From the NCBI GenBank assembly GCA_037442365.1, contig JBBIQK010000006.1, positions 1-64,000 of the forward strand: a stretch of DNA of 64,000 nt. The letters run 5' to 3'. The position numbers and the translations under genes were made by a program. The DNA is from GBS-DC sp037442365 (GTDB lineage Bacteria > Armatimonadota > Fimbriimonadia > Fimbriimonadales > GBS-DC). This document shows, one piece after another, positions 33,461-40,663 of this stretch (the first letter of the stretch is position 1; each line of letters begins with the position of its first letter). The notes beneath the pieces were generated by a model, which saw nothing but the letters and a program-made list of their open reading frames with translations, searched no databases and was not told where the DNA came from.

Positions 33461-34511
33461 GCCTGTCGTCGTTCGCGAGCGCCAGATTGAAGACATCCTG
33501 GCGACCGACGCCGACCTGCTGGGACAGATACTGGGCGTCGCTGCGCCGCTGCGGGTGCTGGCGCGCCAGCTGGAACTGCCCGACGGCGGACGGCTGGACC
33601 TGATTTGCCTGGGCGGCGGATACCTGCACCTGATAGAGCTGAAGGTGGAGCCTGCGCGCGCCGAGTTCGTACAACAGACCGCTCGCTATCTGGAGCAGAT
33701 CCCCGTGTTGCAGCAGCAGGGTGCGCTGCCCGAAGGCGTGGTACAGGGCTACCTCCTGTCGCCGTACATTCCCGCGCGTGTGCGCCGCGCATGCCAGACG
33801 GCGCAGATACATCCCGTCGCCTACGCGCCCGCCCGCGTGCTGGAACGCTTCTACAGCGGGTTCGAGCGGCGCATGCTTCCCCATCGGCTGATTACGCACA
33901 ACCACGGCGTCTGGCATCTGGGCGTGACGAATCCCATCGTGGCGCAGCTGATGCAGACCTCCGCGCAGGCGGTGGACGCCCTTGCCAAAGGTACAGGGCT
34001 GGCGAAAAGCACCATCGCGAGCTACCTCACCCTGCTGGAGCAGCTGGGCGTCGTGCAGCAGGAGTCAAAGCGCTACCGTCTCACCCCCGTCGGCGAGCAG
34101 TACGCGCGCGCAGTGACGCCTGGTAGCCGCACGATTTCGGAGGGGCAGGCGGAGGTCTTGCGCGAATTCATCCTGCGCAATCCGTTCGCCAGCGGCGGGA
34201 CGCTGGGAATCTTTACCGTCGTGGAGTGCGTCGCCGCTCTGGCGAAGAATCAGTATCCCGTGCCGCTGGAGCTGCTCAGCGATACCTTCACGCTGGCAGT
34301 GGGCAATCAAACGCGCTGGAACCAGCCGAAGACGCGTCGCGACGCCGCGCGCATGTATGTGGAGTACGCCGCGCAGCTGGGACTGCTGGCGCGTGTAGAC
34401 GACCGTGTGTACCTGACGCCGACGGGCGCGCGCTTCAACCTGATGCTGCAGCTGCACAAGTCCATCCAGCTGGCAGCGCCTCTCGCCGACGAACGCCCGC
34501 CGCAAGGATAG
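33444..34511 (+). CDS. PD-(D/E)XK (DUF91/NucS-like) protein with winged-helix domain
   Basis: A 355-residue protein. Residues ~10-130 form a PD-(D/E)XK nuclease-like domain: Asp52 in GGRLDLI, Glu65 and Lys67 in LIELKVEPA, and a QxxxY-type motif (Gln78-Thr-Ala-Arg-Tyr82). This resembles DUF91/NucS or RecB-like nucleases. Residues ~175-225 look like a winged helix (LAKGTGLAKSTIASYLTLLE, LGVVQQESKRYRLT), and the C-terminal ~130 residues look like a second helical/winged part. The start overlaps gnd by 17 nt and the gene ends 17 nt before zwf. Function is not known; DNA cleavage or sequence-specific binding is inferred from the domains. Confidence 0.75.
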   Translation: MTTSREPVVVRERQIEDILATDADLLGQILGVAAPLRVLARQLELPDGGRLDLICLGGGYLHLIELKVEPARAEFVQQTARYLEQIPVLQQQGALPEGVVQGYLLSPYIPARVRRACQTAQIHPVAYAPARVLERFYSGFERRMLPHRLITHNHGVWHLGVTNPIVAQLMQTSAQAVDALAKGTGLAKSTIASYLTLLEQLGVVQQESKRYRLTPVGEQYARAVTPGSRTISEGQAEVLREFILRNPFASGGTLGIFTVVECVAALAKNQYPVPLELLSDTFTLAVGNQTRWNQPKTRRDAARMYVEYAAQLGLLARVDDRVYLTPTGARFNLMLQLHKSIQLAAPLADERPPQG

Positions 34512-34518
34512 GTATCCT
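34511..34518 (+). promoter_or_regulatory. -10 box of zwf, leaderless type
   Basis: GGTATCCT begins at the last base of the preceding gene's stop and ends 10 nt before the zwf ATG; no Shine-Dalgarno is present. Confidence 0.5.
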
Positions 34519-34528
34519 TAACCCCGTC

Positions 34529-35983
34529 ATGACCCAGCGCGAGACGACGATTGTGATTTTCGGGGCGACGGGCGACCTGACGCGCCGCCTGCTGTTGCCT
34601 GCGCTGCTGCAACTGTGCCGCGCCCATGTGCTGCCCCCAAGCGTGCGCATCGTGCTGTACGCCCGACGCCCCTACACGCTGGAACGCTACCTCGACGAGG
34701 TCGCCCAGGAGTTGCAGGCGGCGGGCAAGTCGCTGAACGGCTGGGACGAGTTCTGCACGCGCTTCGTCGCCTATGTGCAGGGCGGGCTCGACGCGCAGGG
34801 CGTGTGCCAGCTGCAAGAGCAGATTCCGGGCAACGCGCTGTTCTACCTCGCGCTGCCGCCCGGAACCTTCGCGACTGCCAGCCAGCTGCTCGCCCACGCG
34901 GGACTGCACGACGAAACGCACGGCTTCCGACGCCTGATTATCGAAAAACCCTTCGGCTACGACCTCGAAAGCGCACAGACGCTCGACCGACAGGTGCGCG
35001 AACACTGGCGCGAGGAGCAAATCTTCCGAATCGACCACTACCTCGGCAAGGAGACGGTGCAGAACATCCTCGTGTTCCGCTTCGCGAACCTGCTGCTGGA
35101 GCCGCTCTGGAACCGCAACTATGTCGAGCATGTGCAAATCACAGCGGCGGAGACGGCGGGACTGGAGGGACGCGCGAGCTACTACGACCAGGCAGGCGCG
35201 CTGCGCGATATGATTCAGAACCACCTGATTCAACTCTTCACCCTGACCGCCATGGAGCCGCCCAGCAGCCTCGTGCTGGACGATTTGCGCACGGAGAAGG
35301 TGAAGGTCCTCAAGAGCGTGCGTCCCATCCCGCGCAGCGCGGTGAACGCCTTCGCCGTGCGCGCGCAATACACCGCAGGACAGATTGGCGGCGAGCGCGC
35401 GCCAGGCTACCTTGAGGAGGAGGGCATCCCCCACGACTCGACCACCGAGACCTACGCCGCCATCAAGCTCTATGTAGACAACTGGCGCTGGCGCGGCGTA
35501 CCGTTCTACCTGCGCACGGGCAAGCGTCTCGCCGCCGACCGCAGCGAGATTGCTGTGCAGTTCAAAACGCCGCCGCTGCACCTGTTCCGCGAGACGCCCC
35601 TCGATCGGCTGGAGCCGAACTGGTTTCTGTTCGAAATGAAGCCTGCGGAGGCGCTCTATCTCACGGCGCAAGCTAAAAAGCTGGGGCTGGAGCTGACCCC
35701 GCGCACCATTACCCTGCGCGCGCCCTACCGCGAGGCGGGTCAGGAGGGCTTCGACGCCTATACGACGCTGCTGCTCGATGCGCTGGAGGGCAACCGCCAG
35801 CACTTCCTGCGCTTTGACGAGGTGGAGTGGGCGTGGCGCGTGCTGGACCCCATCCTCAAGGCGTGGCAGAGCGACGACAGCCCGCTGCCCACCTACCCCG
35901 CAGGCAGCGAGGGACCACCCGAAGCCGCGCGCATCCTCGACAGTGAACTGCACCGCTGGCGACCCTTGGGAGGACACGCATGA
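34529..35983 (+). CDS. zwf: Glucose-6-phosphate 1-dehydrogenase
   Basis: A 484-residue protein. NAD(P) loop VIFGATGDLTRRLLLPALLQL, the EKPFGYDLESA motif and the active-site signature RIDHYLGKE are complete. It catalyses the first step of the oxidative pentose phosphate pathway. ATG 34529 fits the family N-terminus; longer in-frame extensions overlap the previous gene and are rejected. It is followed by a VOC protein gene with ATGA overlap. No 6-phosphogluconolactonase gene is seen nearby. Confidence 0.96.
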   Translation: MTQRETTIVIFGATGDLTRRLLLPALLQLCRAHVLPPSVRIVLYARRPYTLERYLDEVAQELQAAGKSLNGWDEFCTRFVAYVQGGLDAQGVCQLQEQIPGNALFYLALPPGTFATASQLLAHAGLHDETHGFRRLIIEKPFGYDLESAQTLDRQVREHWREEQIFRIDHYLGKETVQNILVFRFANLLLEPLWNRNYVEHVQITAAETAGLEGRASYYDQAGALRDMIQNHLIQLFTLTAMEPPSSLVLDDLRTEKVKVLKSVRPIPRSAVNAFAVRAQYTAGQIGGERAPGYLEEEGIPHDSTTETYAAIKLYVDNWRWRGVPFYLRTGKRLAADRSEIAVQFKTPPLHLFRETPLDRLEPNWFLFEMKPAEALYLTAQAKKLGLELTPRTITLRAPYREAGQEGFDAYTTLLLDALEGNRQHFLRFDEVEWAWRVLDPILKAWQSDDSPLPTYPAGSEGPPEAARILDSELHRWRPLGGHA

Positions 35984-36360
35984 ACCCTTCGCGACCGACA
36001 CAACAGGTATTCCCCCAGCTGCGCGTGCGCGTCTGGGAGCAGGCGCGCCGTTTCTATGTGGACGGACTGGGCTTTCAGGTGGACTGGACGCACCAGTTTG
36101 CACCTGGTATGCCCGTTTTCGCGCAGGTAAGTCGCGAGGGACGCGCGCTGTTCCTGACCGAACACGCAGGCGACTGCCAAGTCGGCGGCGCAGCGTATAT
36201 CGTGCTGGACAATCTGGACGCCTTTTATCAGGAGGTTGTTCAGCGCGGGGTAGTTCAGCCTGAACCGCCCGAAGAGACCCCATGGGGGCGTCGGGAGATG
36301 ACCCTCAAAGACCCCGACGGCAATACCCTGCGCTTCGCCGCGCCGTTAGAGACACGGTAA
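35980..36360 (+). CDS. VOC/glyoxalase superfamily protein
   Basis: A 126-residue single-domain protein of the glyoxalase/bleomycin-resistance type: FPQLRVRVWEQARRFYVDGLGF at the start (split: EQARRFYVDGLGFQVDW) and LKDPDGNTLRF at the end, the typical last beta strand. The usual metal-binding His at the start of the first strand is not evident, so it may bind rather than transform a ligand. Its ATG overlaps the zwf stop (ATGA), so it belongs to the gnd-zwf operon. Substrate unknown. Confidence 0.8.
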   Translation: MNPSRPTQQVFPQLRVRVWEQARRFYVDGLGFQVDWTHQFAPGMPVFAQVSREGRALFLTEHAGDCQVGGAAYIVLDNLDAFYQEVVQRGVVQPEPPEETPWGRREMTLKDPDGNTLRFAAPLETR

Positions 36361-36369
36361 GGGGTGATA

Positions 36370-36399
36370 CCCCCTCGCCCACAGTGGCAGGCGAGGGGG
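36370..36399. terminator. Hairpin between convergent genes
   Basis: CCCCCTCGCC pairs with GGCGAGGGGG across a 10-nt loop. It lies between the VOC gene stop and the stop of the minus-strand dockerin-tailed gene, and resembles the CCCTCTCCC family with changed stem bases. Confidence 0.6.
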
Positions 36400-36417
36400 T
36401 AAGAGGGTGAGGGCGCC

Positions 36418-36819
36418 TCAGCACCCACTGCCGAAGTTGAACAGCACAGTCAGCAGGTCGGCGTCGTCCACCGTGCCGTCGCAGTTCAGGTCGGCGGGGT
36501 TCAACCCCGTCGCGCCGAAGGCGAACAGCACCTGCAAGAGGTCCGCGTCGTCCACACAACCGTTGCCGTCCACATCGCCGTTGGAAACGATGCACGGCGT
36601 GAACCAGAAGCCGCCCGTGAGGCTGAAGCTGCCCCCTGTGAGCGCACTGCTGGCGTCGGGCTGACCCACGGTGCCGCCGAGGTTGAAAGCGCCCCCTGTG
36701 GCGAAGGTAATCCCGCCGCCGTCAATCGTCCACCAGCTCAGGTCGTAGCCGCCGCCCGACTGGGCGCACGCGACGCCAATCAGCATCGCAACAAACACAC
36801 TCATCATCAGTGTTCTCAT
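36418..36819 (-). CDS. Small secreted protein with dockerin-like tail
   Basis: A 133-residue protein. The signal peptide is about residues 1-19 (MRTLMMSVFVAMLIGVACA). A ~55-residue segment (YDLSWWTIDGGGITFATGGA, FNLGGTVGQPDASSAL, FSLTGGFW) is a short repeat often seen before bacterial sorting domains. The tail has DVDGNGCVDDADLLQVLFAF and DLNCDGTVDDADLLTVLFNF, ending GSGC. This is the smallest of the three dockerin-tailed proteins here, so the tail is nearly half the mature protein. GGAGGT precedes the ATG. Confidence 0.8.
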   Translation of the reverse strand: MRTLMMSVFVAMLIGVACAQSGGGYDLSWWTIDGGGITFATGGAFNLGGTVGQPDASSALTGGSFSLTGGFWFTPCIVSNGDVDGNGCVDDADLLQVLFAFGATGLNPADLNCDGTVDDADLLTVLFNFGSGC

Positions 36820-36849
36820 CGTTGTTGACCTCCATCGTTTGTTGTTGTT

Positions 36850-36875
36850 CCCCTCTCCCGCCCGCGGGAGAGGGG
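36850..36875 (-). terminator. CCCTCTCCC-family palindrome downstream of the metzincin gene
   Basis: CCCCTCTCCCGC and GCGGGAGAGGGG form a perfect 12-bp stem with a 2-nt loop. It lies 15 nt after the metzincin stop and also within the leader of the next gene on the same strand. Confidence 0.6.
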
Positions 36876-36890
36876 CAAAGGGTGCAGGTA

Positions 36891-38390
36891 TTAGGGCGCA
36901 CCGATTTGCACCATCCCACCGCACGCATCGAGGCGCATCCGCTTGCTAATCGTGAGAGTCTCGTTATACGAACCCGCCTTGATATAGAGCGTAGGGAAGT
37001 CCAGCACCGCCGTGTCCACAAAGGGTGTTATCACATCCACGCCTTCGCGAACCGTATCGAAGGGGAAGTCAAAGGTGCCAATCTCCAGGGGAATCCCTGC
37101 ACTATGATCCACCCAGATGTCCAGCAAGCGGTAGATCTCGCGCGACCGGCGAGTTTCAGTAATCACCCGAGCGTTATACGCTTCGTCTGGGCTGCCGATA
37201 GGCACGCCCGTCGCCACACCCTGATAGGTTACATTCGGGTTGGAGAAATAGGGGATACGGGCGCCCGGCGCATACGCCATCACTGTGCGGTACTGCACGC
37301 CGTTGTTGCCGGTGAACCGCCAACCGAACCCATACGTACGGAAACCACAGCCCCCATTATCCCGGTCGTGCCCACAACCCTGATTGTGCCCAATCTCGTG
37401 AGCAAAAGTGTAGCTGGTACAGGTCCACTGTACCAGACTAAACGCCCGCTCTGGGTCACTACCATTCCCACACCAGGCAAGTCCGCAAACATCCGTATCG
37501 TCTACCAACAAAACGACCTGATCGGCGCGATAATTGGTGCGATCAGCGTGGATGCCGTCCATTACGCCGTCGCTGGGATTGGTCAGGTGATTCAGCTGCG
37601 TGTTGCCGTCTCCGTTCCCTTCACCAGAATAGCTCACTTCCAGTCGCCGCACTAAGCGCGCCGTCAAGCTGATCTGGCTGTTCTGGTAGGCTTCGTTGCA
37701 CTGGTCGACAAACAACTGGATGCGCGCGTTCATCAGATTGACTCCACCAATCGCCTGGCGCGCCTGCGTGGTGTAGTACACGGCGATGTCCAGCACCGCT
37801 CGCGGCTGGGTGCAGGCAGCTGTGCCGAAGTCGTCGTCCCCTGCCATCTCAAAATCCTGATTGGCAAAGTGGGCGTGCCACTCGGCATCTTCGGGCGTCA
37901 TCTCAAACGGCAACGGCGTCTCGTTCCCCTGATTCCCGCACGGCGGCTCCTCGCCAATCTGCACCACCACATAGAGGTCATCCTTGTAGTAGCGCAGATC
38001 AAACACCGCCTCATACATCGGCGCAGAGACAAACAGCGCGAGCGCGTCCTCCTCTATCACCAGAATGAAGTGGCTGCCGTCCAGCCCTTCCAGGCGTCCG
38101 AAGCAGGAGTAGCGCCGTTCGTTTCGGCGCTCCACACGCGCTACCACGCCAATAGGGTTGACGCCATCCAGCAGGTTGAACAGTACGCGGCTGCCCGGTT
38201 GCAGGCTCTGCACCACCTGCCAGTGGATACGCACAGGTTGGTAGGCTTGCGCGTTGCGCAAAGCTGGGGCGCCTGCAGGTATGGTCGCCTTCACTGGCGT
38301 AAAGAGGGGCGGGGCAGCCGATTGTGCCTGCCCGCCCAACCAGAGCGCGCCGAGTATCACAATCGCCCAAAAGCCCTTAGGTGTTTTCAT
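36891..38390 (-). CDS. Secreted metzincin-type zinc metallopeptidase
   Basis: A 499-residue protein. The signal peptide spans ~1-25 (KGFWAIVILGALWLGGQAQS). The zinc motif HEIGHNQGCGHD begins at His331 and fits HExxHxxGxxH/D of metzincins (M12B/reprolysin-like), with a downstream Met-turn candidate VMAYAPG. The C-terminal ~50 residues (TLYIKAGSYNETLTISKRM) resemble the first coil of a pectin-lyase-like beta-helix, a stalk or attachment segment. There is no dockerin tail. GAGGAGG precedes ATG 38390, which is 13 nt after the fibre-like gene, so they form an operon. Confidence 0.85.
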   Translation of the reverse strand: MKTPKGFWAIVILGALWLGGQAQSAAPPLFTPVKATIPAGAPALRNAQAYQPVRIHWQVVQSLQPGSRVLFNLLDGVNPIGVVARVERRNERRYSCFGRLEGLDGSHFILVIEEDALALFVSAPMYEAVFDLRYYKDDLYVVVQIGEEPPCGNQGNETPLPFEMTPEDAEWHAHFANQDFEMAGDDDFGTAACTQPRAVLDIAVYYTTQARQAIGGVNLMNARIQLFVDQCNEAYQNSQISLTARLVRRLEVSYSGEGNGDGNTQLNHLTNPSDGVMDGIHADRTNYRADQVVLLVDDTDVCGLAWCGNGSDPERAFSLVQWTCTSYTFAHEIGHNQGCGHDRDNGGCGFRTYGFGWRFTGNNGVQYRTVMAYAPGARIPYFSNPNVTYQGVATGVPIGSPDEAYNARVITETRRSREIYRLLDIWVDHSAGIPLEIGTFDFPFDTVREGVDVITPFVDTAVLDFPTLYIKAGSYNETLTISKRMRLDACGGMVQIGAP

Positions 38391-38403
38391 GGCAATTGCC
38401 TCC

Positions 38404-40191
38404 TCATAGCAGGTTGACCAGCACCAGCACGAAGCCCGTCTGACCCTTTTCAAGGCGGGTCATCGCCTTGCCCAGAGTCGCGCCCTGTGCTTTGCGCAGG
38501 TCGGTCGCCTTCATCGCGTAGCCCGGACGCGCCGCGGTGGTCAACAAATCGCCGGGCTCGATAGCGTGCTGGGTGGCGTCCGCATAGACCCACACGCGCC
38601 CGCTGATAGCCACCGGGGCGTGGTTCTCGCTGCCTTCCATGTTGCCCAGCACGATGCCTTTGGACAGCCCATTCGCGCCCGCGACGATGCCCGCCACGCG
38701 CTTATTGTACGCGCCGCGCGCAAGGCGCAGGTTGCCGGGGTTGTCGGGGTCAATCTCCACGACCATGCCGGGTTGCACTTCGTCGGTGGTGGGGAACTTC
38801 TCGGCGAAGTCGGCGCCCACAATCTGCAGCACATCGACCTTCGCCGTGCCGTTCACGACCAGTCTCTGGTCAGGAGCTGTGGTGCCGATGCCGACATTTC
38901 CTGTATCTGTGACTACCATCCTCGTGAAGTTGCCATTGGTTCGGAATTGCAGCCCGTTGGGGTTTGAACCTGCATTGTATATCACACCGCCCGACACATT
39001 GCTGGTTGGGTTTCCGAATAAGATACCGCTTTCGTTAGCGTCAGGGGTCAATAGGTTAATGTAGGCATTAGTGCCATTTTCAACTGTCAGAACAGCGTTG
39101 ATGTGCGTTGCCACAGTCCCTGCGCTGGCTCGACGCACATGCAGGCTTGATTCGGGAAGTGATGTGCCGATGCCTATTCGAGTGCCCGTACTGTGCATCA
39201 AGCCACCCGACACCTTGTTCAGCGACGCCTCGTCGGATGCCAACTTCGTGTTATCCACGGCGTTATTTGCCAGCATGCCTGTTACGATTCCGCTCGTAGC
39301 GACGCTGAAGGTGGTTCCTGACAGGCTCAGTCCCGCGCCCGCCGAATACTGGGTGTCGGCGTCATTTGCAGGCGCCCACGCGCTGCCGTTCCACTTCAGC
39401 ACCTGCCCACTGCTGGGCGCGGTGGTGGACACGGGGCGTCCCTGTATCCGCGCCACCGTCGGATTCGGGTAGCTCCCGCTCAAATCGCCCCCCGCCGCGC
39501 CGCCCGGAGACACGCCAGAGATGGTCACATTCGTCACACCCGTGATGCGCCCCTGCGCATTCACGGTGAGCTGGGGTACCTGCGTCGCGCTGCCATAGGC
39601 GCCCGCCGACACGCCCGTGATGGAGAGCTTCGCGTCCGTCACTGCGCCGTTGGCGATTTTCGCGGTCGTGACGGCGCTGTCTGCCAGCATCCCGGTCACG
39701 ATTCCACCCGTCGCGATGCTGAAGGTGGTACCCGTCAGGGTCAATCCCGCGCCTGCCGCGTAGGTCGTGTCGTTGTCGATGCCATCGGCGAAGCCTGCAG
39801 GGATGCCAATCAGTCCGCTCCAGGGCGCCCGAAACGCATAGGCAGCATACGGCGTCAGGCTAATCTTCACACGCGGCGCAAGCTCCTGATAACCGCCCGT
39901 GCTGCTGCCCGGACGCACCGCAATCTCCAGATACCGCTCGGCGCCTGTCCACACCGCGCCAAAGTCGATCGCAGTGGTGAACAAGCCGTTCTGCACATTC
40001 AGGTCATCCGCAAACTGGTCTGTGCCAATTTGCGCGCCTCCTGCTGAGGCGTCGAAGAGTCGGAAGCGAAAGTCGTAAGTCCCGTTCGCGGGGTTGCCGC
40101 CTTCTTTCAGCAGCCCCTGATAGGTAAACGGCTGGGCGCACGCAAGCGCCAGCAACATCACAAGCGCGATAGCGCATCCAATCGTTCGCAT
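38404..40191 (-). CDS. Exported tail-fibre-like surface protein
   Basis: A 595-residue protein. Signal peptide ~1-19 (RTIGCAIALVMLLALACAQ). Residues ~20-110 form a beta-domain (FTYQGLLKEGGNPANGTYDF) common at the start of such proteins. The middle holds repeats with GIVTGMLADSAVTTAKIANG, LTVNAQGRITGVTNVTISG and GGDLSGSYPNPTV, as in phage fibre and autotransporter stalks, and GNVGIGTTAPDQRLVVNGTA as in head-fibre trimers. The C-terminal ~110 residues (VQPGMVVEIDPDNPGNLRLA) resemble the folding domain at the tip. Probably a trimeric surface fibre. ATG 40191 has GGAGG 9 nt upstream. It is the first gene of an operon with the metzincin. Confidence 0.82.
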   Translation of the reverse strand: MRTIGCAIALVMLLALACAQPFTYQGLLKEGGNPANGTYDFRFRLFDASAGGAQIGTDQFADDLNVQNGLFTTAIDFGAVWTGAERYLEIAVRPGSSTGGYQELAPRVKISLTPYAAYAFRAPWSGLIGIPAGFADGIDNDTTYAAGAGLTLTGTTFSIATGGIVTGMLADSAVTTAKIANGAVTDAKLSITGVSAGAYGSATQVPQLTVNAQGRITGVTNVTISGVSPGGAAGGDLSGSYPNPTVARIQGRPVSTTAPSSGQVLKWNGSAWAPANDADTQYSAGAGLSLSGTTFSVATSGIVTGMLANNAVDNTKLASDEASLNKVSGGLMHSTGTRIGIGTSLPESSLHVRRASAGTVATHINAVLTVENGTNAYINLLTPDANESGILFGNPTSNVSGGVIYNAGSNPNGLQFRTNGNFTRMVVTDTGNVGIGTTAPDQRLVVNGTAKVDVLQIVGADFAEKFPTTDEVQPGMVVEIDPDNPGNLRLARGAYNKRVAGIVAGANGLSKGIVLGNMEGSENHAPVAISGRVWVYADATQHAIEPGDLLTTAARPGYAMKATDLRKAQGATLGKAMTRLEKGQTGFVLVLVNLL

Positions 40192-40329
40192 GCGATGAAT
40201 CCTCCGTTCTTTTAGAATGGGGCATCGGTTCACAGGGGAAGGTCTGAGGGCATCTGGCTCAAAATAGGTGTTGCTGGCGCCTCTTGAGTCTCGCCGTCAG
40301 CTCTGTCCTCTCTTGACGATACCAGTTCT

Positions 40330-40335
40330 ATTATA
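40330..40335 (-). promoter_or_regulatory. -10 box of the fibre/metzincin operon
   Basis: On the minus strand TGCTATAAT is an extended -10 box about 140 nt before the start codon, leaving a long leader whose content is not recognised. Confidence 0.5.
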
Positions 40336-40464
40336 GCACACTTTTCGGAAAAACAGCAGGGACAAAAGTCCTGATTTGCCTTTTTGCAGGGGCGATTGGA
40401 ACGCCTTTGCGCAACGACGGTGGCGTCAAAGGGGTAGGTTTTTTTGCAACCTGCCTGCAGCGAA

Positions 40465-40558
40465 GACGGCTGAAGCCGTTCCCATAAAACAAAGCCGACC
40501 TGCGTCGGCTATAGCCAGCGCAGGCTGGCTTCGTGTGGTAGGAACGGCTTCAGCCGTC
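40465..40558. repeat. Composite palindromic element, short copy
   Basis: A 94-bp element with perfect 17-bp inverted ends GACGGCTGAAGCCGTTC. Inside are two hairpins, AGCCGAC-ctgc-GTCGGCT and AGCCAGC-gcag-GCTGGCT. It lacks the GTAGC...GCTAC centre found at 57583. It lies in the 472-nt gap between the divergent fibre-protein and glycosidase genes. Confidence 0.9.
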
Positions 40559-40663
40559 GTGCAGCGGCGCGCCTCTACACGCGCAGAAACGCCCACAAAC
40601 GGCGCACGCCCCCAAAACCTACCCTTTTGAGGTCGCTTCCTCTCCCGCATGCGGGAGAAAGGG

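Noticed and set aside
38404..40191. Prophage remnant
   Set aside because: The fibre-like protein has a signal peptide and no other phage gene lies nearby.
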